From: Melampsora larici-populina 98AG31
Taxonomy: Eukaryota > Basidiomycota > Pucciniomycetes > Pucciniales > Melampsoraceae
Assembly (NCBI RefSeq): GCF_000204055.1
Contig: NW_006768765.1
Span: forward strand, 328,996 to 392,995
Reading direction: 5' to 3'
Length of the DNA stretch: 64,000 bases
Position 1 is the stretch's first letter. The number at the start of each line of letters is the position of its first letter. The position numbers and the translations under genes were made by a program. Shown in pieces: positions 1 to 11,830 of the stretch. Under the pieces are notes generated by a model that was not told where the DNA came from, searched no databases, and saw only the letters and a program-made list of their open reading frames with translations.

Positions 1-213
1 AAAGTGGTATGTAAGCAAGCATGGGTGGATCGGAACTTGAGAGGTTTAATACGAATTAGCAATTGGCGGCCTCATGCCGCCTTGTGAAGGAAGTCACCGA
101 CGAAGAAGAGCCTTGAGCAGCATTTTTTTGCACAGTGTAAAGGCGGGGACGCCATGCTAGTTAGTAAACCGCGCCGACGCGGCCGCGCGAGAGGGGCTTA
201 GTTAAAGTTAAGC
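1..213. other. Left flank, no gene seen
   Basis: No convincing coding region. A GC-rich patch around 168-200 (CGCG and GCGGCCGC-like runs) contrasts with the AT-rich window. It ends at the TTA target duplication of the Harbinger element at 214-216. Confidence 0.5.
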
Positions 214-216
214 TTA

Positions 217-247
217 GGGCCCGTTCGGTTGCCGTCAACCTCGCAGG
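217..247 (+). repeat. Harbinger left terminal inverted repeat
   Basis: A 31-bp inverted repeat that matches the reverse complement of 3635-3665 with one mismatch at its eighth base. Directly preceded by TTA. Confidence 0.95.
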
Positions 248-577
248 TTGACCCAGCCAAAAGTTGAGGAGTACGCTTCAAGGCAGTTTGAAGCGTACGC
301 CTGGGTGTTGAGGTGTTCGGTACACCCTTTTGGAAAAAGGGTGAAGCGTACGCCCGGCAGGTCTACCAGCCAAAACGGTCGACCTGCCAGGTTGACCGTT
401 TTGCCACATTCTCGCAGGTTGACCTGTCTACTACCATAGACCTGGCTTCGGCGAAGTTCCACAATCGTCAAATCTGATGTTGGAGGATGTTGGAGTGAAA
501 CGCGTGAAATTTTTCACGAGATCGTTGTTGGATGCAATAATACATACATACAAATTGTACGATTCCTCGTCCACAAC

Positions 578-1815
578 ATGCCCTCAAGAAAGAAAGAAGA
601 TGTTCAAAAGACGGAAGACATTCATACTCCAAAACTCACCGCAAAATGGACCGATGAGGACGTGTCAAAAATGGTTGATTTCCTCTTGAAAGAGAAGGAA
701 GCGGGGAAGATGTCTGACTCGGGCTGGAAGAATGAAACATGGAATCAGTGTGCAGAGGCACTCAAAGGAACCGAGCGAGTTGGCAGCCTTAAGAAAACAT
801 GGCTCCAGTGCCAGAACAAGTTTACAAAGGTATTGTTGATTGTATCTCATCACGCTGAATCACATAAAGCTGACTTTGTGGTTCTTTGTGGGTAAAACTG
901 TTTTTAAGTTGAAGTCAGATTTTAGGGTCGTGAAGGAACTCAGCAAGAAGAGTGGAATGGGCTGGTGCCATGTTGATCAGACGTTGCAAATATCAGAGAA
1001 GGTGTGGAAGGATCTGGTTGCAAAAGACCCAAGCCGAGCAAAATGGGCAACCACACCGTTTCCACTCTTTGATAAGATGGAAGCGCTTGTTGGCAAGATA
1101 CTCGCATCCGCCGAAGACACATTCGATCCGACTCAACCTACACCAGCTACAGTAAAGAATATGAATGGTGGATCATCAATCCAGGATTCATTGGAGCAAG
1201 AGCCACTCCCATCATCAGATTATGATGCGTCATTCCGCCAATACGAAAGCGGTGAGGACGAAGAGGAGTTTCTGGTATGTACTATCTTGAGGAATGGTTG
1301 TGACAGTGTATACTTTTCAGACTGACCGATTATCAAATTTGATCGTTCAGAACCAGATCAACTCCGAGTTAGCCTTACAGTCAAGCTCTCTTCAAACTCA
1401 TTCTCACTCGGACTCTCTGGCCCAAACAACACAATCAGATATGCATATCGTCTCGCGCAAGCGTAAGCAACATCCTGTAGTTGAAGACGAATTGTCTTCT
1501 TCCTCCAAACCTTACAACTCTCAACGTCGCCGGGGAAACAACGGAGCGGCCGCACTCGATCTTTTTGGGGACAAGATTCTCATGGGTTTAAAGTCAACTG
1601 TAGAAGAACCTCGCTCAAAGGTTGACCCAATTAGCCTTCAAGCAATTGCAAAAATAGAGGATATGGTGGAGCTTGGCCCGTTGGTTCAAGCAAAGATCAT
1701 AGCCATGTTTGGCCAACATCCAGAGATGGCTGGAGTTTATATGGCAATCAATAATCCTGTACTTGCTCAAAATGTTTTGTTAGAGATGCTTGATCAGAAC
1801 ACCCAAAAGAAATGA
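578..1815 (+). CDS. Harbinger Myb/SANT-like DNA-binding protein
   Basis: Exons 578-829, 909-1274 and 1321-1815 join in phase 0 to give 370 residues. Residues about 15-115 form a Myb/SANT-like DNA-binding domain: W in KWTDEDV, W in SGWKNETWN, W in KKTWLQC, and a basic LKSDFRVVKEL segment right after the first splice. This resembles the Myb_DNA-bind_3 type found in plant and fungal Harbinger partners and in host proteins. The middle is Ser/Gln-rich and the C-terminus (about 300-370) is helical. In the family this protein works with the DDE nuclease, binding the ends and helping nuclear import. Intron 1 (830-908) ends in AAG rather than CAG or TAG; intron 2 is 1275-1320. The gene faces the transposase with 156 bp between stops. 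Confidence 0.85.
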
Positions 1816-1971
1816 AAGCTTTCAAGTTGATCAAAGTTGATCAAATATATATGTAGTCACAAAATATAATTATGAACCTGGCCTCTTTTAACATAAGTTG
1901 ACATCATTTGAGATTTTTGAGATATGCATGTAATATGTATAATTTATATGTATAAGTTACCAAGATCTGGT

Positions 1972-3339
1972 TTACCTTTGTCCTCTTCTCCTGGCCTCGG
2001 CTTGCTTCTTCTTCTGATAATCTGCCCACATCCTATTTGCAATCTCATCGCGCCATCTTGCTGCATCCGTATCATCATTTGCACCATCTTCTATTTCATA
2101 GCCATCTGCCAAAGTTGAACTAGAGTTATGTGGCAGCGGGTTTTCAGAAAGGGCTTGGAATTCAGGGAATTCAAGTTCGAGTTCGCTGCTGTCGTGGAGA
2201 CGGATGAAGTTGTGAATTGCGCACATAGCAGGAACTAGTCGGACCTGAGTTTTGAAAGGATAGTAGGTCCCATGTTCCATGACTGTAAAGCGCTTTTTTG
2301 AAACCCCAAAGATGCGTTCAATCACCATACGTGCACTGGAATGTCTCAGGTTAAAGAGCTCTTCTTTATTTGCCGGCCTGAATTTTGAACACAATTCAGC
2401 AATGAGATTCCAATAGCAACTGAGATTTCAAGACGTACTCCTTATCCTTGAGCCGGGACCACTCCTGAAGATGGTATCTAACTCCTCTATATGGAACTAA
2501 GCATTTTCGGCTGAGACTGAAGCCAGCATCCCCAAGGTAAAACTTGCCTTCAGGAACTACCAAAGATCTTTGACACGAGTCTTCCCACATGGAACTATCT
2601 GGCATTGTACCAGTGTAGCCTGGCATGACATATTGAAACATCATGTTGAAATTCGCAGCTGCCAGCACATTCTGACTGAGATTTGATTTTCGGTCACGGA
2701 ATCGAGGTCGGTCATCTGGTGCAACATGTACTGGAAGGTGGGTTCCATCTATTGCACCCACACAGTCTTTGAAGTATGGCATGAAGCGTTCATCTGTGCG
2801 AAAGGCAAGTGGAAGAGATGTATACACTGTGGGCTGTCTGACCAAGTTGGTGTAGAAATCACAATCATTGATGGCATCGAGGACTTTGTGAAATACACTG
2901 AGCGCAGAAACCAAGGATCAGCAATGCTTCAGCCTTGAAAAATGCCAGAAAGATCATCATACCGTGAAACCGTGTCTGGGGATCTTTGAAAGCGCTCCTC
3001 AATTTTGCGGACAGAGTTCCCGGTGATGATGGTGAATAGAAAGATAGCTAACTGCTCTTGAACAGTCATATGTTTTGTATCTTGAAGAAGCCCTCTGCTT
3101 TCCAGATCATCCACCAATTTGAGGAAGACGTGAGGCTTCATGCCCAGCTGATCGTAAAAACGGCGCGGATTGCTTGATTCCAAAAGCTCGTTCAGCCATT
3201 GTTGTCCGGAGAGAACAGAGTTGTTCCGTACAGTTGGTGGTCTACGTTGTAAATAGGAGGTGTAGTATTGAGCAGCACCAAAGGCTGCCGAGACAAGGAG
3301 TCGTTTTCGAGCGTGTTGCTCTGCCCGAATAAGTGGCAT
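1972..3339 (-). CDS. PIF/Harbinger DDE transposase
   Basis: Three exons (3339-2963, 2897-2439, 2377-1972) join to a 413-residue protein; introns 2898-2962 and 2378-2438 have GT-AG ends. The N-terminal third is helix-turn-helix-like (PHVFLKLVDDL ... TVSRVFHKVL), which precedes the nuclease in this family. The DDE nuclease shows the first Asp in GAIDGTHLP, the second in LGDAGFSL and the Glu in VIERIFGV. The NKEELFNLRH segment before the Glu is characteristic of PIF/Harbinger. All three catalytic residues are present and no stop interrupts the model, so it may be active. The C-terminal 50 residues are acidic then basic. Confidence 0.92.
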
Positions 3340-3634
3340 CCTGGATGCAACTGAGTGATGGTTGTATGACCTATGCTTTTAATTTCGATGATCGATGAGA
3401 TGAAGTTTTGATTGTTGATCGATGCGAATGGACGAGATCAAGGATCAATCAATTTTCAATTGATGTTTTGCACAAAACATCTCTATGTACATGAATCATC
3501 CCTTCATGAAACCCATGATCTTTGGGTTTCATGGGGTCGACTTTGGGCTACCGAACAGCCCAATCTCTGAGTCAACCTGCGAGGCAGACGTCGTCAACCT
3601 GCGCATGCGCGAGCGTACGCTTGCAAGGCGTACG

Positions 3635-3665
3635 CCTGCGAGGTTGACGGCAACCGATCGGGCCC
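3635..3665 (-). repeat. Harbinger right terminal inverted repeat
   Basis: Partner of 217-247, directly followed by TTA at 3666-3668. Two GCGTACGC octamers lie just inside it, around 3612-3636. Confidence 0.95.
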
Positions 3666-3668
3666 TTA

Positions 3669-4834
3669 GTAAACCTGTTAATTTGTGTTGGTCGTTGTCC
3701 TCTCACTTTTGATATAGGCGATGCCCCGCGTGCCTATGTGTAAGCTTGTTCCAGAAAGAGTTGAAGCTTATATTGAGGACAAGAGAAAGTATCAAACTCA
3801 TGGCGCTGACAATTCTAGACGGAGGATATAAGCCTTTCGAAGTGAGAACAAGATTGCATGAAACAAGCTTGGCTACTCTTCAGCTAGCGAGTCTCTTCGC
3901 GCGGACTACAAGTACAACTGTGATACGAAGATACCCAAGTAGACCACAGCCTCAAGTCAATGAATTGCCCCAAGCAACCCTAGTCAGCTTGAGACCTTTT
4001 CGGTATTTTTCGGGAGACAATCTATAGTAAGCCACCAAAGCTCTCAGCTCGCTTCTCTACGTTGAGACTCTTGAAAATACAATCGAAGAGACCCTCAAGA
4101 ATTGATATACAGATGAAGTCGACGAGTCGCACAGGGTAGCTTGAACTTTGGCGCAAAATTGTTTCTAGGCCTCATCAGCAGACGGAGCCGGTGAACGCAC
4201 ATTCCGACTTGATTCGAAACCGTTTCGATGAACTTGCCTCGGAATGATTTATTGGTCCAAGGAATCGATCCTTGTTATTTTTCTTCAAATCGATCTCTCA
4301 GAAAAGCCACATAATTCTTTCTCATTTGTCCAGGACACTGCCGAATCTAACGTTATTCCGGGAGTTACTATTTCATCTGATGAAGTTGAAGAATTTATCC
4401 AACTCGACCTTTGGGCCTCATGGATCTGCCCATGGAGATATTCGAAATGATACTCGACCCGCTTGATTGCTTAGCTTAGCTACGTTCGAAGCTGAGGAAA
4501 TTTGGAATAAAAAGCAGGATGCAAGGGTGAAGATATCCTGTCCAGCTGATCATCCGCCTATGACACAGCGAGTTGGAATTGGTCGTGCGGGAAGGGCACA
4601 TGGCGAAAACAGTCGTGTACTTAAGAGAACTTAACATTTTGTGTCATATTCACGCAAATAATTTCACGATTACTTAGTCAAGAGTCTCTCTGTGCAACAG
4701 TCCTCAAGCTTCCTGATCAAGTCAAACGTGTCTCAAGCAACAAATCGCCAATACCAGATGATTACAGATTGGTTTGATCATGATAAGATTCAAGGAAAGA
4801 AACAAGGATCAAAGTAAATCTTGACTTTCACAGA
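3669..4834. other. Intergenic, possible gene relic
   Basis: Only short frames with stops. Two fragments look protein-derived but lie in different frames: an F-box-like LPMEIFEMILDPLD string around 4425-4470, and a stretch around 4560-4640 resembling a helicase motif VI (GRAGRAHG). Neither extends far. Best read as decayed coding DNA or chance. Confidence 0.3.
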
Positions 4835-5861
4835 ATGGTAAAACGTTATATAGTATTTGGCAATCCACCTACAATTGATGAACTTTTGCGAACACCATTC
4901 GATTCATCAAACCAACATTCAATCGAGTCGAACACAAACGATTTTGGAGCTTTGACCAATGATGTAAGTTCAAATACGATCATTCCGGATCCTGATATCA
5001 CTCATGAAACTACGGTTCAAGATCAAACCTTGAATGAGGAGTATGAAATATTTGAGAGTCAACTTTTATCGCGCGACGAGACTTCCTATGAAAGTAGATG
5101 GTCCCAAGGTACGAGTTTCGATTAATTTTATGTGTAGATCTTGGTCAAAATCTGATGAAATATGCATCACTTTGTCTAGATGTAAGCTGTTTATATCCTA
5201 ATTCAACACAAATCAATCGATCAAACCAAAACCCAAACCTTTCAAAAATCGAAGAAAGTTTTTCTGAATCGATAGTATATAATCCACCAGAATGGCATTT
5301 CGAATCAAGAAATTGTACAAAATTCAATAAACTAAATGATTATCATCATCAAAACAAAAAACAAAAAACAACTTATGATTTGATTTTTCATTTAAATGAA
5401 ATCAATCCTATTAGAATCATTCCATTGAAAAATCCAAGAAGAGGTCAATGTTTTGCTACTTTGGCTGAATTTGATTGTATTGATGATACGGGTTCGACTC
5501 TCAAAATCACTTTATGGGATGAAGCTGCAACTGAACTTTCAACGGTTTGTAAAACTGGTGATATTATCTTTTTATCTTGTAAGAACTTTCTTCACTCACT
5601 TTCAAATGAACTTATTTATCAAACTTTACTAATTGGATTTCAAACCTTTATACAGGTATTTCACTTTCGACTTTCCGTGATCAACTTCAAGGAAATACTA
5701 CTGATACTACAAGAGCACAGATTTGTTATAGGTTAAAACCAATCGGACCAACTGATCTATCTTTTTGTTATGATCTTAGATTAGATTTTGATCCCACTAC
5801 ACGTCGGATTGATGAATTGGTCAAATGGGCGCGTAATTTATTTGAATATCATCAATTTTGA
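4835..5861 (+). CDS. Putative OB-fold protein, unknown role
   Basis: Model: 4835-5108, 5180-5578 and 5656-5861, 292 residues. Introns 5109-5179 and 5579-5655 keep frame; the second has a TTACTAAT branch-like site. I do not recognise an orthologue. Residues about 1-110 are acidic, Ser/Asn-rich and probably disordered. About 140-225 alternate strand-like and turn segments (LIFHLNEINPIR, GQCFATLAEFDCIDD, STLKITLWDEAATEL, KTGDIIFLSC). The order of a DDTG turn, then LKITLWDE, then GDIIFLS is the usual look of an RPA- or telomere-type single-strand DNA-binding OB-fold. That function is inferred from pattern only. The 3' end may contain a further intron near 5833. Confidence 0.55.
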
Positions 5862-7101
5862 ATCAAGTGAAATTTTATTGAAGAATTGTGCTTGTCTCTT
5901 CCTCGATTTATATAATGTAATCATATCTTGTAGTTTTGGGTATATTGGGACTTTGGTGAACAGGAATTTCAAATCTTCAAAAGTATGTGTTTGTGCGCTT
6001 ATGCGAATTTCAGTTGAGCTGAAGATAATGATTTCAAAAGCACAGTGTGGTGTCCATGCTGAAATTTCAATAAAACTAGGGCCCCGGTGGCTGGCGCCGC
6101 CCCCATGAACAAAGGCTCCCGTGTCATTATGCAAAGATGAGTCTAGAAGATGCAAAAGATAGATAAGAATTGAACTCAATTCATATGAGTTTCATCTTTG
6201 CATGTGTGGCACGGTGTGACAAAACATAATACCTGACTCAATAATGCAAAATGTTCATGATTCTACTCATTATTTATAGGGCAAGAACGCTGCGTCTAAC
6301 AAAGCAAAGTCTTAAAGAGTTGAGAAGTCGGCAAACAACAATATTATATTGTGGACAAAATCAATTCTGGTAAATGTCCTTCATAGACAAGCACGATGAA
6401 ATTATATCAACTTTGCACTTAGAATTACCAACAAAACCGGTCTGAAAGAATGAGTTATTGGTGCGCTGCCCTGTCATTCTGCAACAATAAGGATATCCAT
6501 CAGCCATTCTATCAAACAGATTATGTAGTAGTGAATATGAATTTACCTTTCATACTCACGGGTCTAAGAATTCACTTGGCAAGTAATAAGCTATTGATTT
6601 GGTATTCGGAATCAGAATCAGTTGTCCATTCAATTTTGACATACCCATAACCCAGTACATAGGAACAGCATTATTGAAGGAGAAATATACTTGAGGATAT
6701 AATATTATCAATTGGTATGGATGAAGTGCAAAGTAGTGAGGGAAAGTTGTTTGGCGGTGAAATATCAAGTATGGTATTCATAAGCTCACATGCATCAATT
6801 CATGCAGTACAACCATTTTTTCTTGATTCCTTTTGTATCAAATCCAGATCTAATATCAAACCTATTATGATGATAACCCACAAGATATAAAACCCAAAAT
6901 AATAACAAAAACAAACTTGAGAGAAATAAATGATTCATAAAAAAATGTAACAATCAAGAATAACTGTATGTATACTTTGAAATCATTGTATTACAACACA
7001 TCTCAAATGAAAAACACAAATTAGATCATGAGACTATAATTCTAATATATATATAACCAAAGTCCCAATATGATCAAGATCCAAAAAGAGGTTTTTTTTA
7101 C
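5862..7101. other. Intergenic, no gene seen
   Basis: AT-rich, with only short frames full of stops. A GC-rich patch at about 6078-6105 stands out (GGGCCCCGGTGGC then GGCGCCGCCCCC); it may be a repeat fragment. Confidence 0.5.
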
Positions 7102-10100
7102 CTAAGTAAAGACTAAATCAAGTACTTCACCATCTTCAATATCAGTATCTTGAACTTTAGTAGTCAATTCTAATGTTTCACCATCAAATTCAAGTTTACA
7201 TTTTTCTAATTGAGATTTAATTTCATCTTCTGTGATCTTTCCATCTGCCATTTCTTTTAAAAATTGTCGTATGATTGAACTAGCAGTCGTTGTAGGTTTG
7301 ACTATCATCTCTAAGCCGTTCTTATTCCCATTACGTACTGTTAGCTTGATATGATTACTACCTATTTCGTCTTTTTTGTTGTTAGAGTTTACAGAAGGAT
7401 TCGCGCTAGTATGGGCTTCTGGTTGCCGGTCTTCAATGCTATCACTAGTCGTAGGTTCATCGTTGTTGGTGTGGTCATCATCACGCCGGTTGGATCGAAC
7501 AGGATTAGTCTTGATGAATTGCCATACATCAGTCTCATAAGCCTCTGTCAGATACGTCAGGAGAATGACAAAAAAAGTCAGTTGGTATGCAGTACTGAAA
7601 AACAGAGATACAAAAACCATGAGAACATATCAAAACTTACTGAGAGCGGTATCTGTCATCATATCAACCGAATGAGGAGTTACCCATGGTGATAATTTGA
7701 TATTGTCACGTGCTAAGATGATTGAATCTGGTGGAAACTGTGGATTCATCGCATATAGATGTTCGTAGACCTTTGAAAATGGTTCTCGCTTCAAAGTTTC
7801 AATAGAGATCAGAGCAAAGATTGAAATTAGATCAAATTCGGTCATGCAGCGTATAGATTGGAATTAAATCTCGGATTGGGTATGGATGAGAAATGTTACG
7901 AGACAAGTCATTTGAACTTACCGTGCTGATTGAGATATCAAAGACTTCCTCATACATTTCAATCTCCGTGGGATCACTTGTAGCAATCTTTCTAGGATCG
8001 AAAACCATCCCCACACTCAATTGAATATCATGACCTGACCATTGTAATTGAGTTCCGGGCTCATGATGTTTGGCTTGAGGAGTTCCTTTGTTTGCAGTCA
8101 TTACTTGTCTTCTCACTTGGGCCAATGCTGGATCAAGAGAACTTTCATCAAGATCATCTAATGTGCCATATGCTTCTGTAGGATCATCTTGGGCTTGTAG
8201 TATAGAGTGAGCAGCTGAAGAGCTTGAACGTACAGCCAACTGGCAGCGTAGAGTGTGCAGGTTCAGGCTCATGAGATGCGGATTCATCGTTGGTGGCGGT
8301 GTGGGTGCTCTTACGGCACGTTTCTCTTGAACTGATTTCGCTAGGGTGGGCTTTGATGGTTCGGGTTGGTCGGAATCATTTGAATCGTCCGAGCTCAAAC
8401 TTGATGCTCTAGCTTTTCCCTTCTTCTTCTTCTTAAATAGTTCTTCATCTGAAGAAGAACTATATAGACAATCGATATCAAATAGCAACCCAAGATGATC
8501 GATCACTATCAGTCCAGTATCAAGACTACATTGGCATCAGGGGAAAGCATGAGCATTTTACCTGTCTAGCACTTTGTTCATAGTCCAATCCGGTAACTTT
8601 ACACTTGGAGATTTCCTTTTTTTTCTTCGAGTATGACCATCTGAAGAAGAACTTGAAGTTCCAGCCTTATCACTATCTTCATCACTCAAATAAATTACAT
8701 TTGTAGACCTTTCTGGTGAATGATTCTCAGGTACACCAGACGAAGGCGCAACAGCTGAAGCTAATATTGATATGTTTATTGAAATCAGCTTGGGAAGCCG
8801 GATCCACTTGAAATCGTTCGGTAGAGATAGGCTTACCAGATCGACGATCACCAGCTGTAAGACCAAGAGTTTTGGAAACAAATTGTACTGGGTTCCGTGA
8901 TGATAGATTACAAAAATCTACACGAATTTCAAGTTTAAATTCAAAGAAGTCACCATCAATCCATGAAAAAATATAATGATAACGTCATATCAGAATGAAA
9001 TCAATTAGCAATGCGAGTCGAAAAATCAAACACATATTGTTAGAGATGAATAGACTTGCCATCATCATCGTCGTCGTCTTGATTTAAAGGTTTCTGGGCT
9101 CGGATAGCTCTTGGAGCACGTCTACGCGGAGGTGGCTTACTACCTCCCGCTGCTGGTGCACGAACTGCTGGTATCTGATCCTGTGACGCTTCAGCCATAA
9201 TTTTGGGACTTGTCTGTCTGTTTTTGTTTGCCATGGGATCTGGATAGTATTATAGATCAAGGAGAGAGGGTTAGTTTGAAAAGTTCATATGAACGACCAT
9301 GTAGATTTAGTTTATCACCTTCAGTAACTTTGTCGGCGCGATCCTGATCCACATGGCCTAGTGCGATCGTGGAACCTGAAACTGGCGCGGGTTCGTCCAA
9401 TGTTGCCGTTATCGGTGCGGGTTGGATAGACGTTGATATCGGTGGGGGTTCAGTGGCTGTTGCTGATACCGGGGCGGGTTCTGTCGATGTTGCTGATAAC
9501 GTTGCTGGTTCGATTGGTGTGGCTACTGGGGAGGTCGCGAGTTGAGCATTGGGTAGTGGTTCCAAAGCTGGAAAGGGAACCGACTCTGCTTCATGCGGAG
9601 TTAGGTCCGATTGTGATTTCTTTGAGTCAAGAATTTCGATGCTCGTTGAACGAGATCTGGGTGGATCGGGTTCCGGAGTGTGTTTACAGCTGGAGTGCAT
9701 TGGTATAGCAAGTTCTTCAAGCGGATTTGCAATTTCGGTGGCTTCTTGGGGGTCTGTGACAGAGACGTCAGCTGGTTGAGGCTCTGACATAGCTGAGCGA
9801 TCTTGCGGTTCCGAAGCCTCCAAGATATTTGGCGAAGGGTGAGATTCCTGTGATATTTTCAAAGGTGGAATTTCTTGTGATCCGGAAGGTATAGTCGATT
9901 CATCGGGAGCAGTTGTAGATGAAGTGGATTGAGAATTAATCGTGTCCGTCTCCTCGGATTGATCGATAGGAGTTCCCAAAGTTTTACGCCTTTTAGATTG
10001 CCTTAAAGATGAGACACGTTTATCGGGTGGAGCAGCATTCAGTTTAGAAGATGGACGAGATGCTGGTATTGACTTTTTCGAACCTCTAGTTGAGCTAGAT

Positions 10101-10372
10101 GTACTTTTCAAACTGCTGTTCGAGGAAGGTGGCCGTACTGCCGCCTTAGTAGATGTACGGGTAGTACGAGGAGTCACCCTAGGACTCTCGGTTTCCTTGT
10201 TCAAAGGGCTTGGAGAAGCCGCTGGAGTGACTGATAAGCGAGGTGTACTCAAACGAGAGGAGCGTCGTGGTGGATTCATCTGTCGCTTTGTTTCTGGTGA
10301 TGTTCGAACTTGAGGTTTACTTGGAGTGATGATTTCGATTTCGCTTCCGCTGTCACTTTGGTTCACTGACAT
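7102..10372 (-). CDS. Rad60/Esc2/NIP45-like SUMO-like-domain protein
   Basis: Seven exons (10372-9319, 9239-9060, 8917-8837, 8760-8562, 8459-7922, 7788-7641, 7544-7102) total 881 codons, so 880 residues. The C-terminal 85 residues form a SUMO-like domain (HIKLTVRNG ... LEFDGETL ... DTDIEDGEVLDLVF) without a terminal Gly-Gly, as in Rad60/Esc2/NIP45. A second, more diverged one lies at about 640-735 (HDIQLSVGMVF ... EVFDISIS ... PPDSIILARDNIKLSP). The N-terminal 500 residues are disordered and Ser/Thr/Pro-rich, with SUMO-interaction-like acidic/hydrophobic strings (EIEIITP near residue 12, NVIYLSDEDSD). Family members bind SUMO and Ubc9 and act in replication-fork repair in the nucleus. Intron 8918-9059 is a GC-AG intron: no in-frame GT donor works there, but GCAAGT restores the frame. 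A Pro/Ala/Thr repeat tract lies at about 275-340. Confidence 0.88.
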
Positions 10373-11830
10373 GAAGTGGTTTAAAGAGTCTTTGAAATGC
10401 TGAAAGAAAGATAGAAAGTCAAAATCTCGGCCAAGTATTCAAATCAGTCAACTACAACACCCTCGGGACACCCTTGTAACATCTCAATCACATCTCATCA
10501 GAACTTCAGAAGTCTTCCTCAATTGGCAAACCCCATATCTGATCAGAGAACAGTCCTTCAACTCATCTTGCCCCCCATCTGAACGATTTAAGCAATGGGG
10601 TAACTGGATTTAGATTCCTTCACCTTTTATATTACAGGGTCTTGGATTCACTCGATTCTCTCTCCAACCGGATTTCTTATTTCATTTTCTTTGACTCCAG
10701 ATTTATCGCAAGCTAGTCTGACCCTAAGCTAGTTCTTCCTAGGTTCAACTTTTGAAGAGCCCAAGTTTTAGCTGTTTAGTTTAGCATGCTTTCAGGCCTC
10801 GTCTTGATGTTGAGAACATTAGACGTAGCGCAACTTGAATGATGTTGCTGATACTGGAATATATTTTTTGTATCTTTCTAGTATAGTATGATAAATGCAA
10901 AGACTCTTATGAATTTTAGGATCAAAACACGAGTCCGAATGAATTTCTCTAGCGTGCTTCACTTTCAAAATGGCTTTTAATTTGATCATTTGGAACTTGC
11001 GTTGGGGGTCTTTTACAACGCATAAGAGTCAAGACACTCGAAATATAATCAGTTGCACCAGTTGATCACCCCGTGTGGCCCTTCGACGTTTGTAAGTGAT
11101 TTACCATAACAGCTCATCACATAGCTGGAGGGCAAATATGTTCATGATATGGAAGCTGACCTATGACGATTTGATGACAGATCCAACTCGTTTCATTGCC
11201 TTCGTTTGGGTTGCTCATACTCTAATGGACAGTGAAGTGGAACCGCGACTGATTATGCGCGATGGCAAGATTCGATTGAGAGTTCTCATCCTCAAACTGA
11301 CTTGGATGGTTGATGATGAACCAATTGCCCTACTTTCATGAAACCATCAAGGATTACTTCAGGGAACTATGCTGTCAAACCGAACGGGATCATCATTGAC
11401 GGGTTGATGAGTGGTGGTAGCAAATCAACGTCTTGTTCTCCTTCGATTCACCCTCACGATTGATGGAAAATCAGAATCCTCATATGACCCAAATCGTCCG
11501 AACTTGTTTTGGTGAACGCGAAAAAAACCGTATTATTCAATAACCAGTATATAAGAGAGATGAATTGGCCGGGATTTGATTCCTACAATCCCTTTCCCAT
11601 CAATTCAAAATAATATATTTCATAATATTAATTCTTACATCTTTTTCTCGTCAATCTTTGATTTGAAGATCTTTTATCAGGCTGAGCCTTACAATCTTTA
11701 TTAACAATTTCATTCATCAAGTGAGCACTTTGATTCCTATATTATCATATAAGCCTTAGATCTTTTGTGTTTGATGTTGGAGGAGCTGATCAATGAACTA
11801 CTTTTCTTTCCTCATTTCTCCTCACTTAGA
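10373..11830. other. Divergent intergenic region
   Basis: Lies between the divergent Rad60-like gene and the secreted repeat gene, so it should hold both promoters. A TATATAAG box is at 11548-11555, 276 bp before the secreted gene's start, followed by a pyrimidine-rich stretch. A possible leader ORF or 5' UTR intron before 11831 cannot be excluded. No convincing gene. Confidence 0.5.
11548..11555 (+). promoter_or_regulatory. TATA box candidate for secreted repeat gene
   Basis: TATATAAG on the coding strand. The same octamer occurs at 35213-35220 upstream of the other small secreted gene in this window. Transcription start not seen. Confidence 0.4.

Larger units (their letters stand above)
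217..3665. mobile_element. Complete PIF/Harbinger DNA transposon
   Basis: A 3449-bp element. Inverted repeats at 217-247 and 3635-3665 both begin GGGCCCG and match over 31 bp with one mismatch. It is flanked by a direct TTA (214-216 and 3666-3668), the 3-bp target duplication known for PIF/Harbinger transposons. It carries the two genes normal for the superfamily, a Myb/SANT-like DNA-binding protein (plus strand) and a DDE transposase (minus strand), arranged tail to tail. Both splice into uninterrupted frames, so the copy may be autonomous. The octamer GCGTACGC occurs twice just inside each end and could be a transposase-binding repeat; that role is inferred. Confidence 0.95.

Noticed and set aside
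4425..4470. F-box-like LPMEIFEMILDPLD
   Set aside because: Only about 15 residues, flanked by stops; could be chance.
4560..4640. Helicase motif VI-like string GRAGRAHG
   Set aside because: No neighbouring helicase motifs in any frame and a stop soon after; not enough to call a gene.
9433..9708. Open frames on the plus strand opposite Rad60-like exon 1
   Set aside because: Antisense shadows of the low-complexity Pro/Ala/Thr region.
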